A stretch of 55,472 bases of DNA, from positions 1-55,472 of the forward strand of contig CAJPGC010000013.1 in assembly GCA_905339405.1 (NCBI GenBank), given 5' to 3'. Origin of the DNA: an uncultured bacterium (GTDB lineage: Bacteria; Desulfobacterota; GWC2-55-46). Positions 1-7,651 of the stretch are shown piece by piece. Under the pieces are notes generated by a model. It did no database searches. It saw only the letters and a program-made list of their open reading frames with translations, and was not told the DNA's origin. Within the stretch, counting starts at the first letter, position 1. The number at the start of each line of letters is the position of its first letter. The position numbers and the translations under genes are program-made.

Positions 1-106
1 CCTCGTCCATTTGACAATAAAACCTAACGGTGCGAAAATATTAAGGAAAGCATGTGCTGTCCATCAGGGCGGCCTTTTATGCTTATTTCCGGAAGGAGGA
101 GCTCAA

Positions 107-604
107 ATGGCAACAAAACTTGACCCTATCGCGGAGTTCCGCGATGACCACAGGAAAGTCCGCGACGCGGTCCTTACGATATCAGAGGCGCTTCGCGACA
201 AGGACGTAAAGAAGGCGAGGGAGGTGCTCGGGGTACTTAACGAGCTTACCGGACCGCACTTCAGGTACGAGGAGGAGAACCTGTACCCGGCCCTGAGGAA
301 GTACCTGGGCGAGTACGTCGACTCGCTTTACAAGGAGCATGACTCGGTAATAAAGACGGCAAAGGTATGCGCCGGTCTCCTCGCGAAGGACACCCTTACG
401 GACAAGGAGTCCCAGGAGGCCACCAGCGCGGCCATGCAGATGCTTGTCCATGTCTCCAACTGCGACGGGCTGGCCATCCTTTCCGAGAGGTTCAACTCCG
501 GCGAGATGGATGAGCTCGCGAAGTCTTTCGAGAAGGCGCGAGCCGCCGGTGTGACCCTCCTGGATTGGGCCGACACGATAAGAAAACAGCAGAAAAAGGC
601 GTGA
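107..604 (+). CDS. Hemerythrin HHE domain protein
   Basis: This is a 165-residue cytoplasmic protein of the hemerythrin HHE family, expected to hold a di-iron site that binds O2 or NO or serves in stress sensing. Candidate iron ligands are H15, H51 with E55, H78 and H115. The last helix is unusual: the family normally has H-x3-E there, whereas H115 is followed by VSNCDGL, so D120 would have to replace the glutamate. ATG 107 is chosen because GGAAGGAGGA lies at 91-100; the frame is open upstream to position 11 but has no such site there. The stop lies two bases before the next start, so it forms an operon with the DsrE-like gene. The family is clear; the ligand set and role are inferred. Confidence 0.8.
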   Translation: MATKLDPIAEFRDDHRKVRDAVLTISEALRDKDVKKAREVLGVLNELTGPHFRYEEENLYPALRKYLGEYVDSLYKEHDSVIKTAKVCAGLLAKDTLTDKESQEATSAAMQMLVHVSNCDGLAILSERFNSGEMDELAKSFEKARAAGVTLLDWADTIRKQQKKA

Positions 605-606
605 CG

Positions 607-1035
607 ATGGAAGAGGCGAAAAGACCGTACAGGTACTGCATATTCCTTCACTCGGGCTCCTACGACAGGGTCTTCCAGGCCATGTCCATAGCCAACGTCG
701 TGCTCGCAACAGGCGGCGAGGTCCACATATTCTTCAGCTACGGGGCCTTGCGCCGTCTCGTGAAGGGCAGGACCGACGACGCCGTTATCGAAGGCGAGCC
801 GCCCTTTTTTCAATCTGAGATTGAAAAAAACCTCGGCAGGGGGACCCTCGAGCCGATAAGCGAGATGATAGGTATGGCGAAGCGTTTCGGGCGGTTCAGG
901 ATATACGCCTGCACCGGCTCGATGGCAGTCCTCAACATTGCGCGCGACGAGCTCATAGGCGCGGTCGACCAGAGCATGGGGCTCGTCTCGTTTCTTCAGC
1001 TGGTGCAGGAGGCCGACCAGGTGCTGTACATCTGA
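607..1035 (+). CDS. DsrE/DsrF-like small sulfur-relay protein
   Basis: This 142-residue protein has the alpha/beta look of the DsrE/DsrF/peroxiredoxin-like family: an N-terminal strand CIFLHSGSYDRV, a GGEVHIFFSYGA strand-turn, and a single Cys in YACTGSM (C102) at the place where family members carry the persulfide-carrying or structural Cys. Such proteins act in cytoplasmic sulfur trafficking or as poorly defined soluble accessories. It starts two bases after the hemerythrin stop and is followed by an intrinsic terminator, so the pair is probably one transcript. ATG 607 is used; a longer in-frame reading from 565 would overlap the hemerythrin. The precise substrate cannot be told from the sequence. 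Confidence 0.7.
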   Translation: MEEAKRPYRYCIFLHSGSYDRVFQAMSIANVVLATGGEVHIFFSYGALRRLVKGRTDDAVIEGEPPFFQSEIEKNLGRGTLEPISEMIGMAKRFGRFRIYACTGSMAVLNIARDELIGAVDQSMGLVSFLQLVQEADQVLYI

Positions 1036-1059
1036 CGGCCATAGGTTGATTGCGGGTAA

Positions 1060-1085
1060 AGGCCCTCGAAAGAGGGCCTTTTTTT
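1060..1085 (+). terminator. Intrinsic terminator after the hemerythrin/DsrE pair
   Basis: AGGCCCTC and GAGGGCCT form a stem around a GAAA tetraloop and are followed by a run of T. It sits 25 bases after the DsrE-like stop and matches a rho-independent terminator. Confidence 0.9.
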
Positions 1086-1116
1086 GAGACAACTCATGGG
1101 ACCGAAGGGGGGCGTC

Positions 1117-1470
1117 ATGGTCAGGACCGGCTCTGTTTATTCTCCGGCGCACAAGGAGGACGGTTGGAGGCTCCTGGTGACCAGGTACTGGCCCAGGGGC
1201 GTAAAGAAAGAACGGGTCGATCAGTGGATGCGTGGGCTCGGGCCCTCGGCTGAGCTCATAAAAGACTGGAAGTCAGGGTCTATAGGCTGGGGCGAGTTCG
1301 AGAGGCGCTACAGGGCCGAGTTCAAGGACGTTGAAAAGAAAAAGCTATTCATCGAACTGAAGGAGACAGTCGCGGAGAAAGGCGACGTTGTCCTTCTTTG
1401 CACCTGCAAGGAAGAGGAGAAGCATTGCCACAGGCATCTTCTCAGTTCAATGCTGCGGGGCGGCTCTTGA
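1117..1470 (+). CDS. DUF488 family protein (YeaO-like)
   Basis: This is a 117-residue DUF488 protein. Family hallmarks are TRYWPRG near residues 22-28 and the C-terminal LLCTCKEEEKHCHRHLL, with several Cys and His that could bind metal. The biochemical role of the family is not established. ATG 1117 is preferred because a purine-rich AAGGGGGG precedes it; the frame can be extended upstream to a TTG at 1084, but that lies in the T-run of the preceding terminator. The 3' end overlaps the convergent gene on the other strand by 29 bases. Confidence 0.7.
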   Translation: MVRTGSVYSPAHKEDGWRLLVTRYWPRGVKKERVDQWMRGLGPSAELIKDWKSGSIGWGEFERRYRAEFKDVEKKKLFIELKETVAEKGDVVLLCTCKEEEKHCHRHLLSSMLRGGS

Positions 1471-2773
1471 TGACGCTGTCGGTTATGATGAGGTCGGAGA
1501 GCCTGAAGACGCGTTCCCGGCTTAGGGTCTTTTTGCCGCTGTCCTGCTCGTAGGTGACTGAAAGAGACATCTCGATTGGTGTCTTTTCTGCCTCTTTCAA
1601 AGTCATGTTGGTGAAGGTGGCCGCTTTTTCGATCTCCGGCGTAAGGAGTTTATAGAGGGCTGTCGCGTCTATCCGGGAGGATGGCGGCACGTCGGCCTGC
1701 CTGGTTGCCTTCACTGAAGAGCCCCTGTAGCTGAGAGCCGCGCCGGTCACGTGGATCTTCTCGGCGGTCCTGTTCTCAAGGAAGAGCTTGCCCTTTTGGA
1801 ATACGGCCTTGAGTGAAGGGTCCTCCGCCTCGATTGTCTCCGGCAGGGCCCCTTTTATGTCCTTCGAGACAATTATGGCCCTAGCGACGGGGGGCGGGCC
1901 CTGGATGCCGGTAATCCTGGGCGGGCAGTCGTACTTCAGGTGGTACGGCTCAAGGTGCTCGGGCCCGCAGAAGACAGGGTAGTCCCTGGTGGCGCTCCTG
2001 AGGGCCGATTCGAGGTCAGACCTCTGGACGTGCAGGGAGGTCTCTATCGACGCGAGTTTCTCCTCGAACTCGGCCGGGGTACCGGTTATGGAGAGCGACG
2101 GCGCGGCAGGCGGCTTCAGCTCCGTGAGGGCGTTGCGGTTGACCCTAATGATTATGTCGGCGTACAGGTCGTTGGCATAGAGCCCTGATTCGTCGTCGAT
2201 TCTCTTGTCGACTTTAGCCGGGGCCGTGCTGTTGTAGTACTCGTCCCTGTACTTCGTGAACATCTCGGAGAGCTCTTCGTTCCTGTCCTCTACGACGTCT
2301 GTCAGGGCCATGAACCTCTTTATGAGCTCTTCCCTTTTTTCCTCCAGCCCGGAGTTTTTCAACGCCTCGGCAACTGCCTTGTCGTAGGCGGCCTGGTCAA
2401 AGACGCTCTCTTCAATGATTATCCCGAATAGCATAGACGCGCCGAGCGTCGTGGCCCCGAGGAGGAAAGTGGGCACGGGTCTCACTTCAGAAGTGCGGAA
2501 TTCGCTGTTGGAGGGCACGCAGTCCCGGTGGTCGCTGAAGGTGACTGAGCCGAAGAACATCTTTGAGCAGTCCCATTCGGCCTGTTCAAAGTTCAACGGC
2601 TTGAGCGTCATGAAATCCATGCGGCTCTTCTCTGTGGTTATCTTTGTGATGTAGTATTTGCCGTCAGCCGCTTTCGCCATGTCAGCGTAAAGGCGCGGCC
2701 TTTCAGGGGCGGAGGCGCTAAGGGGCGGCGCGAGGATAAAAATGGTAAGGAGAATGATGATAAAACGGTGCAT
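1442..2773 (-). CDS. Secreted protein of unknown function
   Basis: I do not recognise this 443-residue protein. It begins with a clear signal peptide (hydrophobic IIILLTIFILAPPL then SASA), so it is exported. A second hydrophobic stretch near residues 100-120 (TFLLGATTLGASMLFGIII) may anchor it to the membrane. The region around residues 125-185 is charged and helical, and the C-terminal half (about 300-440) looks like beta-rich, extracytoplasmic domains. There are few Cys and no visible catalytic motif. It is a single gene, convergent with DUF488 and divergent from nothing obvious. Confidence 0.6.
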   Translation of the reverse strand: MHRFIIILLTIFILAPPLSASAPERPRLYADMAKAADGKYYITKITTEKSRMDFMTLKPLNFEQAEWDCSKMFFGSVTFSDHRDCVPSNSEFRTSEVRPVPTFLLGATTLGASMLFGIIIEESVFDQAAYDKAVAEALKNSGLEEKREELIKRFMALTDVVEDRNEELSEMFTKYRDEYYNSTAPAKVDKRIDDESGLYANDLYADIIIRVNRNALTELKPPAAPSLSITGTPAEFEEKLASIETSLHVQRSDLESALRSATRDYPVFCGPEHLEPYHLKYDCPPRITGIQGPPPVARAIIVSKDIKGALPETIEAEDPSLKAVFQKGKLFLENRTAEKIHVTGAALSYRGSSVKATRQADVPPSSRIDATALYKLLTPEIEKAATFTNMTLKEAEKTPIEMSLSVTYEQDSGKKTLSRERVFRLSDLIITDSVIKSRPAALN

Positions 2774-2890
2774 ATTGCCGGCTAAACGCCCTTAAATGGG
2801 CTTCAAAGTTGATAAATTACAATAAAGTATTCTTGATGGTTTGTCAATACGTTATTGAAAGCCGGCTGGCTGGCGTCTGTGGTGGGTAGA

Positions 2891-2928
2891 AATAAAAAAT
2901 ACCAGCAAAATCAATGACTTGCCGGTAT
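2891..2928 (-). terminator. Intrinsic terminator of the Hsp20 gene
   Basis: Read on the minus strand, ATACCGGCAA and TTGCTGGTAT pair (one G-U) around a 10-base loop and are followed by a T-rich tract. It lies about 60 bases after the Hsp20 stop. Confidence 0.8.
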
Positions 2929-2985
2929 TACCTTATGTTGAGAGATAAGGCGGATTCCTTCATGCCGTACTTTTTCCAGCGGACT

Positions 2986-3462
2986 TCAAGCCGCTTTCTT
3001 GCCTTCCTCCAGCTCTACTTTTACCTTTCTCGGAAGAGCCTCTGCCTTGGCGGGCATCTTGATCTCGAGGACGCCCTTGTTGTAGGAGGCGTGCACCTTT
3101 GCGGTGTCGACACCCTCGGGCAGGGTTATTGTCCGTTCGAAACCGCCGAAGCTGGTCTCATGATATAGATACCCTTCCTTTTTCTCCTCGAAATCAGCTT
3201 TCCGCTCTCCCCTTATGGTGAGCATATTGCCGGTGACAGAGATGTCAACGTCCTTCGGGTCGACTCCCGGGATATCGGCGTGCACCACGAGCTCGTTGCC
3301 TTTCATGAAAAGGTCGAGTGTGGGCAGCCACTCTCCTTTTACTTCCCTCCTGAACAGGCTCGTCGGCGTCAGGCTGCCGAAGACTCTCCTGAACAGGTCG
3401 TCCATGTCCTTCTGGATATTGGCCAATTCCCTGAAGGGCTCCCATTTTTTGAGGTCTGCCAT
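2986..3462 (-). CDS. Small heat-shock protein, Hsp20/alpha-crystallin
   Basis: This 158-residue protein is an ATP-independent holdase chaperone of the Hsp20 family. The N-terminal arm (1-45) is followed by the alpha-crystallin domain (about 46-140) with the typical DLFMKGNELVVHADIPGV opening, a FGGFERTITLP strand and the hallmark NKGVLEIKMP near residue 130. The length is usual for bacterial class A Hsp20. A strong Shine-Dalgarno (GGGAGGTGA) supports the start at 3462, and a near-consensus sigma-70 promoter lies upstream. No CIRCE or ROSE-like element was seen. It is monocistronic, with its own terminator. Confidence 0.93.
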   Translation of the reverse strand: MADLKKWEPFRELANIQKDMDDLFRRVFGSLTPTSLFRREVKGEWLPTLDLFMKGNELVVHADIPGVDPKDVDISVTGNMLTIRGERKADFEEKKEGYLYHETSFGGFERTITLPEGVDTAKVHASYNKGVLEIKMPAKAEALPRKVKVELEEGKKAA

Positions 3463-3517
3463 AAAATCACCTCCCGTTCAGACTTAAACGAATCCACCTT
3501 ATCGCTCTTCTATTAAG

Positions 3518-3546
3518 AATATAGTACTAACGGAAGGCAGTGTCAA
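3518..3546 (-). promoter_or_regulatory. Sigma-70-type promoter of the Hsp20 gene
   Basis: On the minus strand TTGACA (3541-3546) is separated by 17 bases from TATATT (3518-3523). Transcription would start near 3511, about 50 bases before the start codon. Confidence 0.75.
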
Positions 3547-3577
3547 GTCGGGCGGGTTTGGAAAAAGTTGATAGAAA

Positions 3578-4768
3578 TCAGGTGGTTGCGTTTGGTTTTA
3601 TCTTGTTGGAAGGGGGGGTGGGGCTGGTTTTGGGCATAGTCCACTCCGCTGCCGTAACGCAGTTCTTGCCCCTTTGTTTCGAAGTGTACATGGCGGAGTC
3701 GGCTGCCTTTATGAGCGCCTCCCTCAGCTCTCCATGGTCGTGGCGGCCTTCAACCAGGGAAGGCGAGAAGGCGGCAACTCCTATCGAGCTCGTTATGACG
3801 CCCGTTATGCGCAGGGCTTTTTCGCCCCCCGGGTAGGGGCGCTTTATGAAGACGAATTCCTGGATGGTCTTCCTCAATCCTTCGGCGTATTCAAGGGCCT
3901 TATCAAGGCTGGTATCGGGCAGTATGACGATGAACTCGTCCCCGCCGTATCTCGCGGCCGTGGCGTGCCTGTTCTTGAGGCTTGCGGCCAGCACGCCGCC
4001 GAGCTCTGTCAGCACGCGGCTTCCGGCAAGGTGGCCGTAGGTGTCGTTGACCTCCTTGAACCTGTCGAGGTCGAGAAACAGCAGGCTCAGGTCCTTTTTG
4101 TCGTTGAGGGAACTCTTAAGGTCCTTGGCAAGCCTGTCGTAGAAGAACCTGTCGTTGTACAGGCCCGTGAGGTTGTCCTTGATTGAAAGCTCGCCGAACC
4201 TCTTGGCGTCCAGCGAGTTCTGTATGAGGGTTGAGGTATATTCCGCGAATATCTTGAGGAGCGTGAGGTCGTTGCGGCCGTAGTCCTCCCCGCTCACTCT
4301 GTTTATGAGCTCTATGACGCCTATCGTCACGCCCTTGATGTTGATAGGCGCGCAGATTATCGATTTCGTCACGAACTTTGTCTTCTGGTCTATCTCGGAG
4401 TAGAAGTTCCGGTCGAGCTTGACCTTCTTGCTGATGTAGGGCTTTCCAGTGGAGTAGGTGCTTCCGGCGATGCCGACGTTTATGGGGAGCGTTGTACCTG
4501 CAAGCGCGCCTGAGCCTTTGCCGAAGCAGGCGATGAAATAGAGCACCCCGGCTTTTTTCTTGTGCTGGTTCAATACCGGGTCGTCAAGGAGGATGGAGCC
4601 TGATTCAGAGGGTACGAACTCGTTCGCCCACGTGAGGATCTCCCTCAGCATGTCGTTCAAGTCTACGTCCTCAGGCCTGTATGCTTCCTTCTTCTTTCTT
4701 TCGAGTATCTTGTCGAGGACGGCCTTTTCAGCGATATTGATGCGCATACGTGAAAAGCGGCGCTCCAT
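3578..4768 (-). CDS. GAF-GGDEF diguanylate cyclase
   Basis: This 396-residue soluble protein makes the second messenger c-di-GMP from GTP. A GAF sensor domain covers about residues 40-190 and a GGDEF domain about 195-365, with the active-site signature GGDEF at 275-279 and the metal-binding FLDLDRFK before it. The autoinhibitory I-site (RxxD, five residues before the signature) is absent: the corresponding residues are NRHA. The cyclase may therefore not be product-inhibited through the usual site. The C-terminal 20 residues are a Thr/Pro-rich tail. The start is taken at ATG 4768; ATG at residue 8 is a possible alternative because neither has a clear ribosome binding site. Confidence 0.88.
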   Translation of the reverse strand: MERRFSRMRINIAEKAVLDKILERKKKEAYRPEDVDLNDMLREILTWANEFVPSESGSILLDDPVLNQHKKKAGVLYFIACFGKGSGALAGTTLPINVGIAGSTYSTGKPYISKKVKLDRNFYSEIDQKTKFVTKSIICAPINIKGVTIGVIELINRVSGEDYGRNDLTLLKIFAEYTSTLIQNSLDAKRFGELSIKDNLTGLYNDRFFYDRLAKDLKSSLNDKKDLSLLFLDLDRFKEVNDTYGHLAGSRVLTELGGVLAASLKNRHATAARYGGDEFIVILPDTSLDKALEYAEGLRKTIQEFVFIKRPYPGGEKALRITGVITSSIGVAAFSPSLVEGRHDHGELREALIKAADSAMYTSKQRGKNCVTAAEWTMPKTSPTPPSNKIKPNATT

Positions 4769-4871
4769 GCGGGGATTTTTGTGAGCCTACAGAAAAATAT
4801 ACAACAGCGACAAAGGGTTGACAAGTTTTATATTTTCAAGGACTGTGACCGCCGTCACTGATTGCGGGCGC

Positions 4872-4912
4872 AAAAAAGGCCTCCTGCAAAGAATCATCGG
4901 AGGCCTTTTTTC
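4872..4912 (-). terminator. Intrinsic terminator after the hydrogenase genes
   Basis: AAAAAAGGCCTCC and GGAGGCCTTTTTT are perfect inverted repeats around a 14-base loop. It lies directly after the large-subunit stop and could work in both directions. Confidence 0.88.
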
Positions 4913-4916
4913 GCGC

Positions 4917-6206
4917 TCATTCGAAGCTTACGTCCATGATGTGCGCCGAACAGGAGATGCATGGGTCGTAAGCCCGCACCAGCGTCTCGACGCTCTTGGC
5001 TATCTCGGCTTTGGGCCTGTCCAGCATCTTTGGGACAAGCGCCCTGAGGTCGTCTTCGATGGAACGCAGGTTCTGCGCCGTCGGTATCATGCATTCCGCC
5101 CGCTCGACGAGCCCGTCCTTGCCTATCTCGTATTCATGGTAGAGCGTGCCCCTGGGCGCCTCCACCATGCCTACGCCGCGGCCATGGCCCCTGGGTTTGG
5201 CAAGAGGCTCGTTCCTGGGCCCCATCTCCAGTAGTTCGTCGATTATGTTTATCGCGTCTTCAGTTGCGTGGAAGCACTCTATCAGCTGGGCCATGTTGTT
5301 GGCGAACGGGTTGTGGCAGGGGAGCTTGAGCCCGGAAGCCTTGAGGGCGGTCTTTGCCCGGCCCGAGAGCTGGCGCGAGTTGTTGTTGAGCCTCGCAAGA
5401 GCGCCCACCATGTACGTGCCCCTGGATGAAGCCGCGTGCTTTGCCGAGGAGTGCTCGACTACGTATTCCTTTACCTCGCCGGTGAACTCTTTTGCCTTTA
5501 TCTCGTTGCCGAAGCTGGAGACCGGCTCGCCTTCGTACAACGCGTATTCGCCCCGGGTCTTAAGGGAGATGAACTCCCTTGCGAGCTCGAAATCCGGCAA
5601 TGGTATGTCTGTGAGGAACCTGAGGGTCGCCTCGAGGCCCGCGAAGGTCGATTCGAGGTCGGTTCTGAGCCGCTTGAGGTCGCCCGGCTTAGGCGTGAAG
5701 ACTACCCCGCCTGGAAAGAGCGAGATGGGGTGTATGTGGCGGCCGCCTATTGTCTCGCATATCTCGTTGGCGAGCCTCTTGAGCTCGAGCCCCGTCTTGG
5801 CCATCTCCGGATGTGAGCTCAGAAGGGGCACGATGGAGCCCGCGCCTACGAGGTCGGGCAGCACGAGGAAGTAGACGTGCAGGATGTGGCTCTGCAGCAG
5901 CTCGCCGTGGAACGCGAGCTTTCTCAAGAGCGTCGATTGCTTCGATATCCTGATGTCCATCGCGTCTTCTATCGCCCGCAGGGATGCGGATGTATGACTC
6001 ACTGCGCATATGCCGCATATCCGGGCCATTATATGCTGGGCCTCGTCGAAGCGCCTTCCCCGGAGCATCATTTCGAAGAACCTGGGAGATTCGATTATCT
6101 CCAGCTTCAGGTCCTTTATGACGCCCTTCTTGACGTCTATGACGATGTTGCCGTGGCCCTCGACCCGGGTTATTTCGTGTACTTTTATGTTGAGGTCTCT
6201 CTTCAT
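4917..6206 (-). CDS. Group 3 [NiFe] hydrogenase large subunit
   Basis: This 429-residue protein carries the Ni-Fe(CN)2CO active site of a cytoplasmic group 3 hydrogenase (related to the alpha subunit of sulfhydrogenase/F420-non-reducing enzymes). The N-terminal nickel motif is RICGIC (C64, C67), with EITRVEGHGN upstream, and the C-terminal motif is DPCISCSAH (C416, C419). Only seven residues follow H422, so the tail that the maturation protease normally removes is very short. The gene is downstream of the small subunit but is separated from it by 423 bases of tandem repeats instead of the usual close coupling. No flavin/iron-sulfur (diaphorase) subunits and no hyp genes are in the window. Confidence 0.92.
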   Translation of the reverse strand: MKRDLNIKVHEITRVEGHGNIVIDVKKGVIKDLKLEIIESPRFFEMMLRGRRFDEAQHIMARICGICAVSHTSASLRAIEDAMDIRISKQSTLLRKLAFHGELLQSHILHVYFLVLPDLVGAGSIVPLLSSHPEMAKTGLELKRLANEICETIGGRHIHPISLFPGGVVFTPKPGDLKRLRTDLESTFAGLEATLRFLTDIPLPDFELAREFISLKTRGEYALYEGEPVSSFGNEIKAKEFTGEVKEYVVEHSSAKHAASSRGTYMVGALARLNNNSRQLSGRAKTALKASGLKLPCHNPFANNMAQLIECFHATEDAINIIDELLEMGPRNEPLAKPRGHGRGVGMVEAPRGTLYHEYEIGKDGLVERAECMIPTAQNLRSIEDDLRALVPKMLDRPKAEIAKSVETLVRAYDPCISCSAHIMDVSFE

Positions 6207-6231
6207 CTTATGCTCTTTGTTTCAGTGTGAG

Positions 6232-6613
6232 ATTGCTGAAAAAGCCCATCTTGCTTTGCCGCTTTGTCACTCGACTGTTGCGGCGTACCCCAAAGTACGC
6301 CTCACGCCTCGTTCCTCGACTCCTCGCATCTGGAACTTTTTGAGCAATCTGAGGTTATTTTGCGTTGCTGAAAAAGTCCCATCTTGCTTTGCCGCTTCGT
6401 CACTCGGCTGTTGCGGCGTACCCCAAAGTACGCCTCCCGCCTCGTTCCTCGACTCCTCGCATCTGGAACTTTTTGAGCAATCTGAGGTTATTTTGCGTTG
6501 CTGAAAAAGCCCCGTCTGCTTTGCCGCTTCGTCACTCGACTGTTGCAGTGTACTATAAAGTACGCCTCACGCCTCGTTCCTCGACTCCTCGCATCTGGAA
6601 CTTTTTGAGCAAT
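6232..6613. repeat. Three tandem copies of a palindrome-ended repeat between the hydrogenase genes
   Basis: Three nearly identical elements of about 117 bp are spaced at 132 and 133 bases (6232-6348, 6364-6481, 6497-6613). Each begins with TTGCTGAAAAAG and ends with CTTTTTGAGCAA, which are imperfect inverted repeats, and contains the inner palindrome GGCGTAC..GTACGCC (degenerate in copy 3). Identical 16-base spacers (CTGAGGTTATTTTGCG) separate copies. Copy 2 has a one-base insertion and copy 3 has a few substitutions. There is no coding capacity of its own. The look is that of a MITE or large REP-type element. It fills the gap between the two hydrogenase genes. Confidence 0.92.
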
Positions 6614-6629
6614 CTGAGGTTATTTCTAT

Positions 6630-7400
6630 TTATTTAAGGCACTTCTTCGCGCCCTTGCAGTTGCCGTAGAGGGCGAACTTGTTTGTGACCGATTCGACCG
6701 TAAGCCCGTACCTCTTCAGCGTCTCCTCGTGCGAGTCTGTATTCGGGTTGTCCACCGGGCCGCGGCAGCCCCAGCACCATGTGCCGTAGGTGACGCAGAT
6801 GGCGTCGCACCCGGCCCTGGAGACAGGCCCCATGCAGGACATCCCCCTCTCGAAAACGCAGATGTTGCCGGCCATCTTGCAGTCGACGCATACCGGGTTG
6901 TTGTTCACTTCCGGCTTCTTGCCCATGAGAAGGGAAGTGAGGAACGTGAGGAACTCCTTTTTCGGTATCGGGCAGCCGTGGAGGTAGTAGTCGACATGGA
7001 CTACGGCGTCGATGGGCCTTGCGGGGATGGTGTCGATGAGCTTAAAGTCCCTCGCGGCCTTTTTGCCGTAGACACGTTCTTTCACCTCTTCCATGGGGTA
7101 GCGGTTCTTCAGGCAGTTTAGCCCGCCCGTTGACGAGCACGCGCCGAGGGCCACCACGACCTTTGCGGTCTTCCTTATCTTCCTGAGTTTCCGTATCTCG
7201 TCCTTCCTGCTTATCGAGCCCTCGACAAAGGCTATGTCATAATCGTCAGACTTCTCGGTCATCGCTTCACGGAAGTTCACTATCTTGATGTGGCTCAATA
7301 TATCGGGCAGCTCGCGCTCGCAGCTCAAGACCATGAGCTGGCAGCCCTCACAGCAGGTGAAGGAGAAAAAAGCTACCCTGGGTTTTTCCTTTGTTTCCAT
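6630..7400 (-). CDS. Group 3 [NiFe] hydrogenase small subunit
   Basis: This 256-residue iron-sulfur subunit transfers electrons from the nickel site to its redox partner. The proximal-cluster Cys are in FTCCEGC (residues 14-20), LGACSSTGG and the HGCPIPK region. Further Cys in the C-terminal part (VCVDCKMAGNICVFE, SCMG, GCDAIC, WCWGCRGP) indicate additional clusters, as in sulfhydrogenase delta subunits. There is no Tat signal peptide, so it is cytoplasmic. It is the first gene of the pair and is preceded by a candidate promoter. The usual partners (flavin/NAD(P) and Fe-S subunits) are missing on both sides, so its electron acceptor is not evident. Confidence 0.9.
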   Translation of the reverse strand: METKEKPRVAFFSFTCCEGCQLMVLSCERELPDILSHIKIVNFREAMTEKSDDYDIAFVEGSISRKDEIRKLRKIRKTAKVVVALGACSSTGGLNCLKNRYPMEEVKERVYGKKAARDFKLIDTIPARPIDAVVHVDYYLHGCPIPKKEFLTFLTSLLMGKKPEVNNNPVCVDCKMAGNICVFERGMSCMGPVSRAGCDAICVTYGTWCWGCRGPVDNPNTDSHEETLKRYGLTVESVTNKFALYGNCKGAKKCLK

Positions 7401-7442
7401 AATGGTCTTTCCTTATTTGTAAGTGCTTGAGTTATCAAAGAA

Positions 7443-7472
7443 ATAATAACATATGCGCCCGGAGGTTGTAAA
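7443..7472 (-). promoter_or_regulatory. Candidate promoter of the hydrogenase genes
   Basis: On the minus strand TTTACA (7467-7472) and TATTAT (7443-7448) are separated by 18 bases, about 45 bases upstream of the small-subunit start. This is the best sigma-70-like match in the 250-base gap between 7401 and 7651; nothing else was seen there. Confidence 0.45.
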
Positions 7473-7651
7473 CTACAAGCCAGAGTGCCTTTTAGATTTT
7501 TATTGATGAACACACGGCTTTGAAGCCCAGTCGAAAGTGCTGGACAAACCGCTCCTTAGCAGATATTTTTACTTCGTGGCGGGAAATCGGGGTGTATGTG
7601 TATTATTCTATCTCTAAACGCTGAAAATGGCCAGCGTACGGCCCTGGTGAC

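Noticed and set aside
328-1152. Long frames on the strand opposite clear genes (here and across the window, e.g. 32933-34279 minus, 42683-43957 minus)
   Set aside because: They are antisense shadows due to high GC; they lack initiation sites and known domains, while the opposite frames encode recognised families.
6010-6637. Two plus-strand frames through the triple repeat
   Set aside because: Their repeated amino-acid pattern simply mirrors the DNA repeat, and one overlaps the hydrogenase gene.
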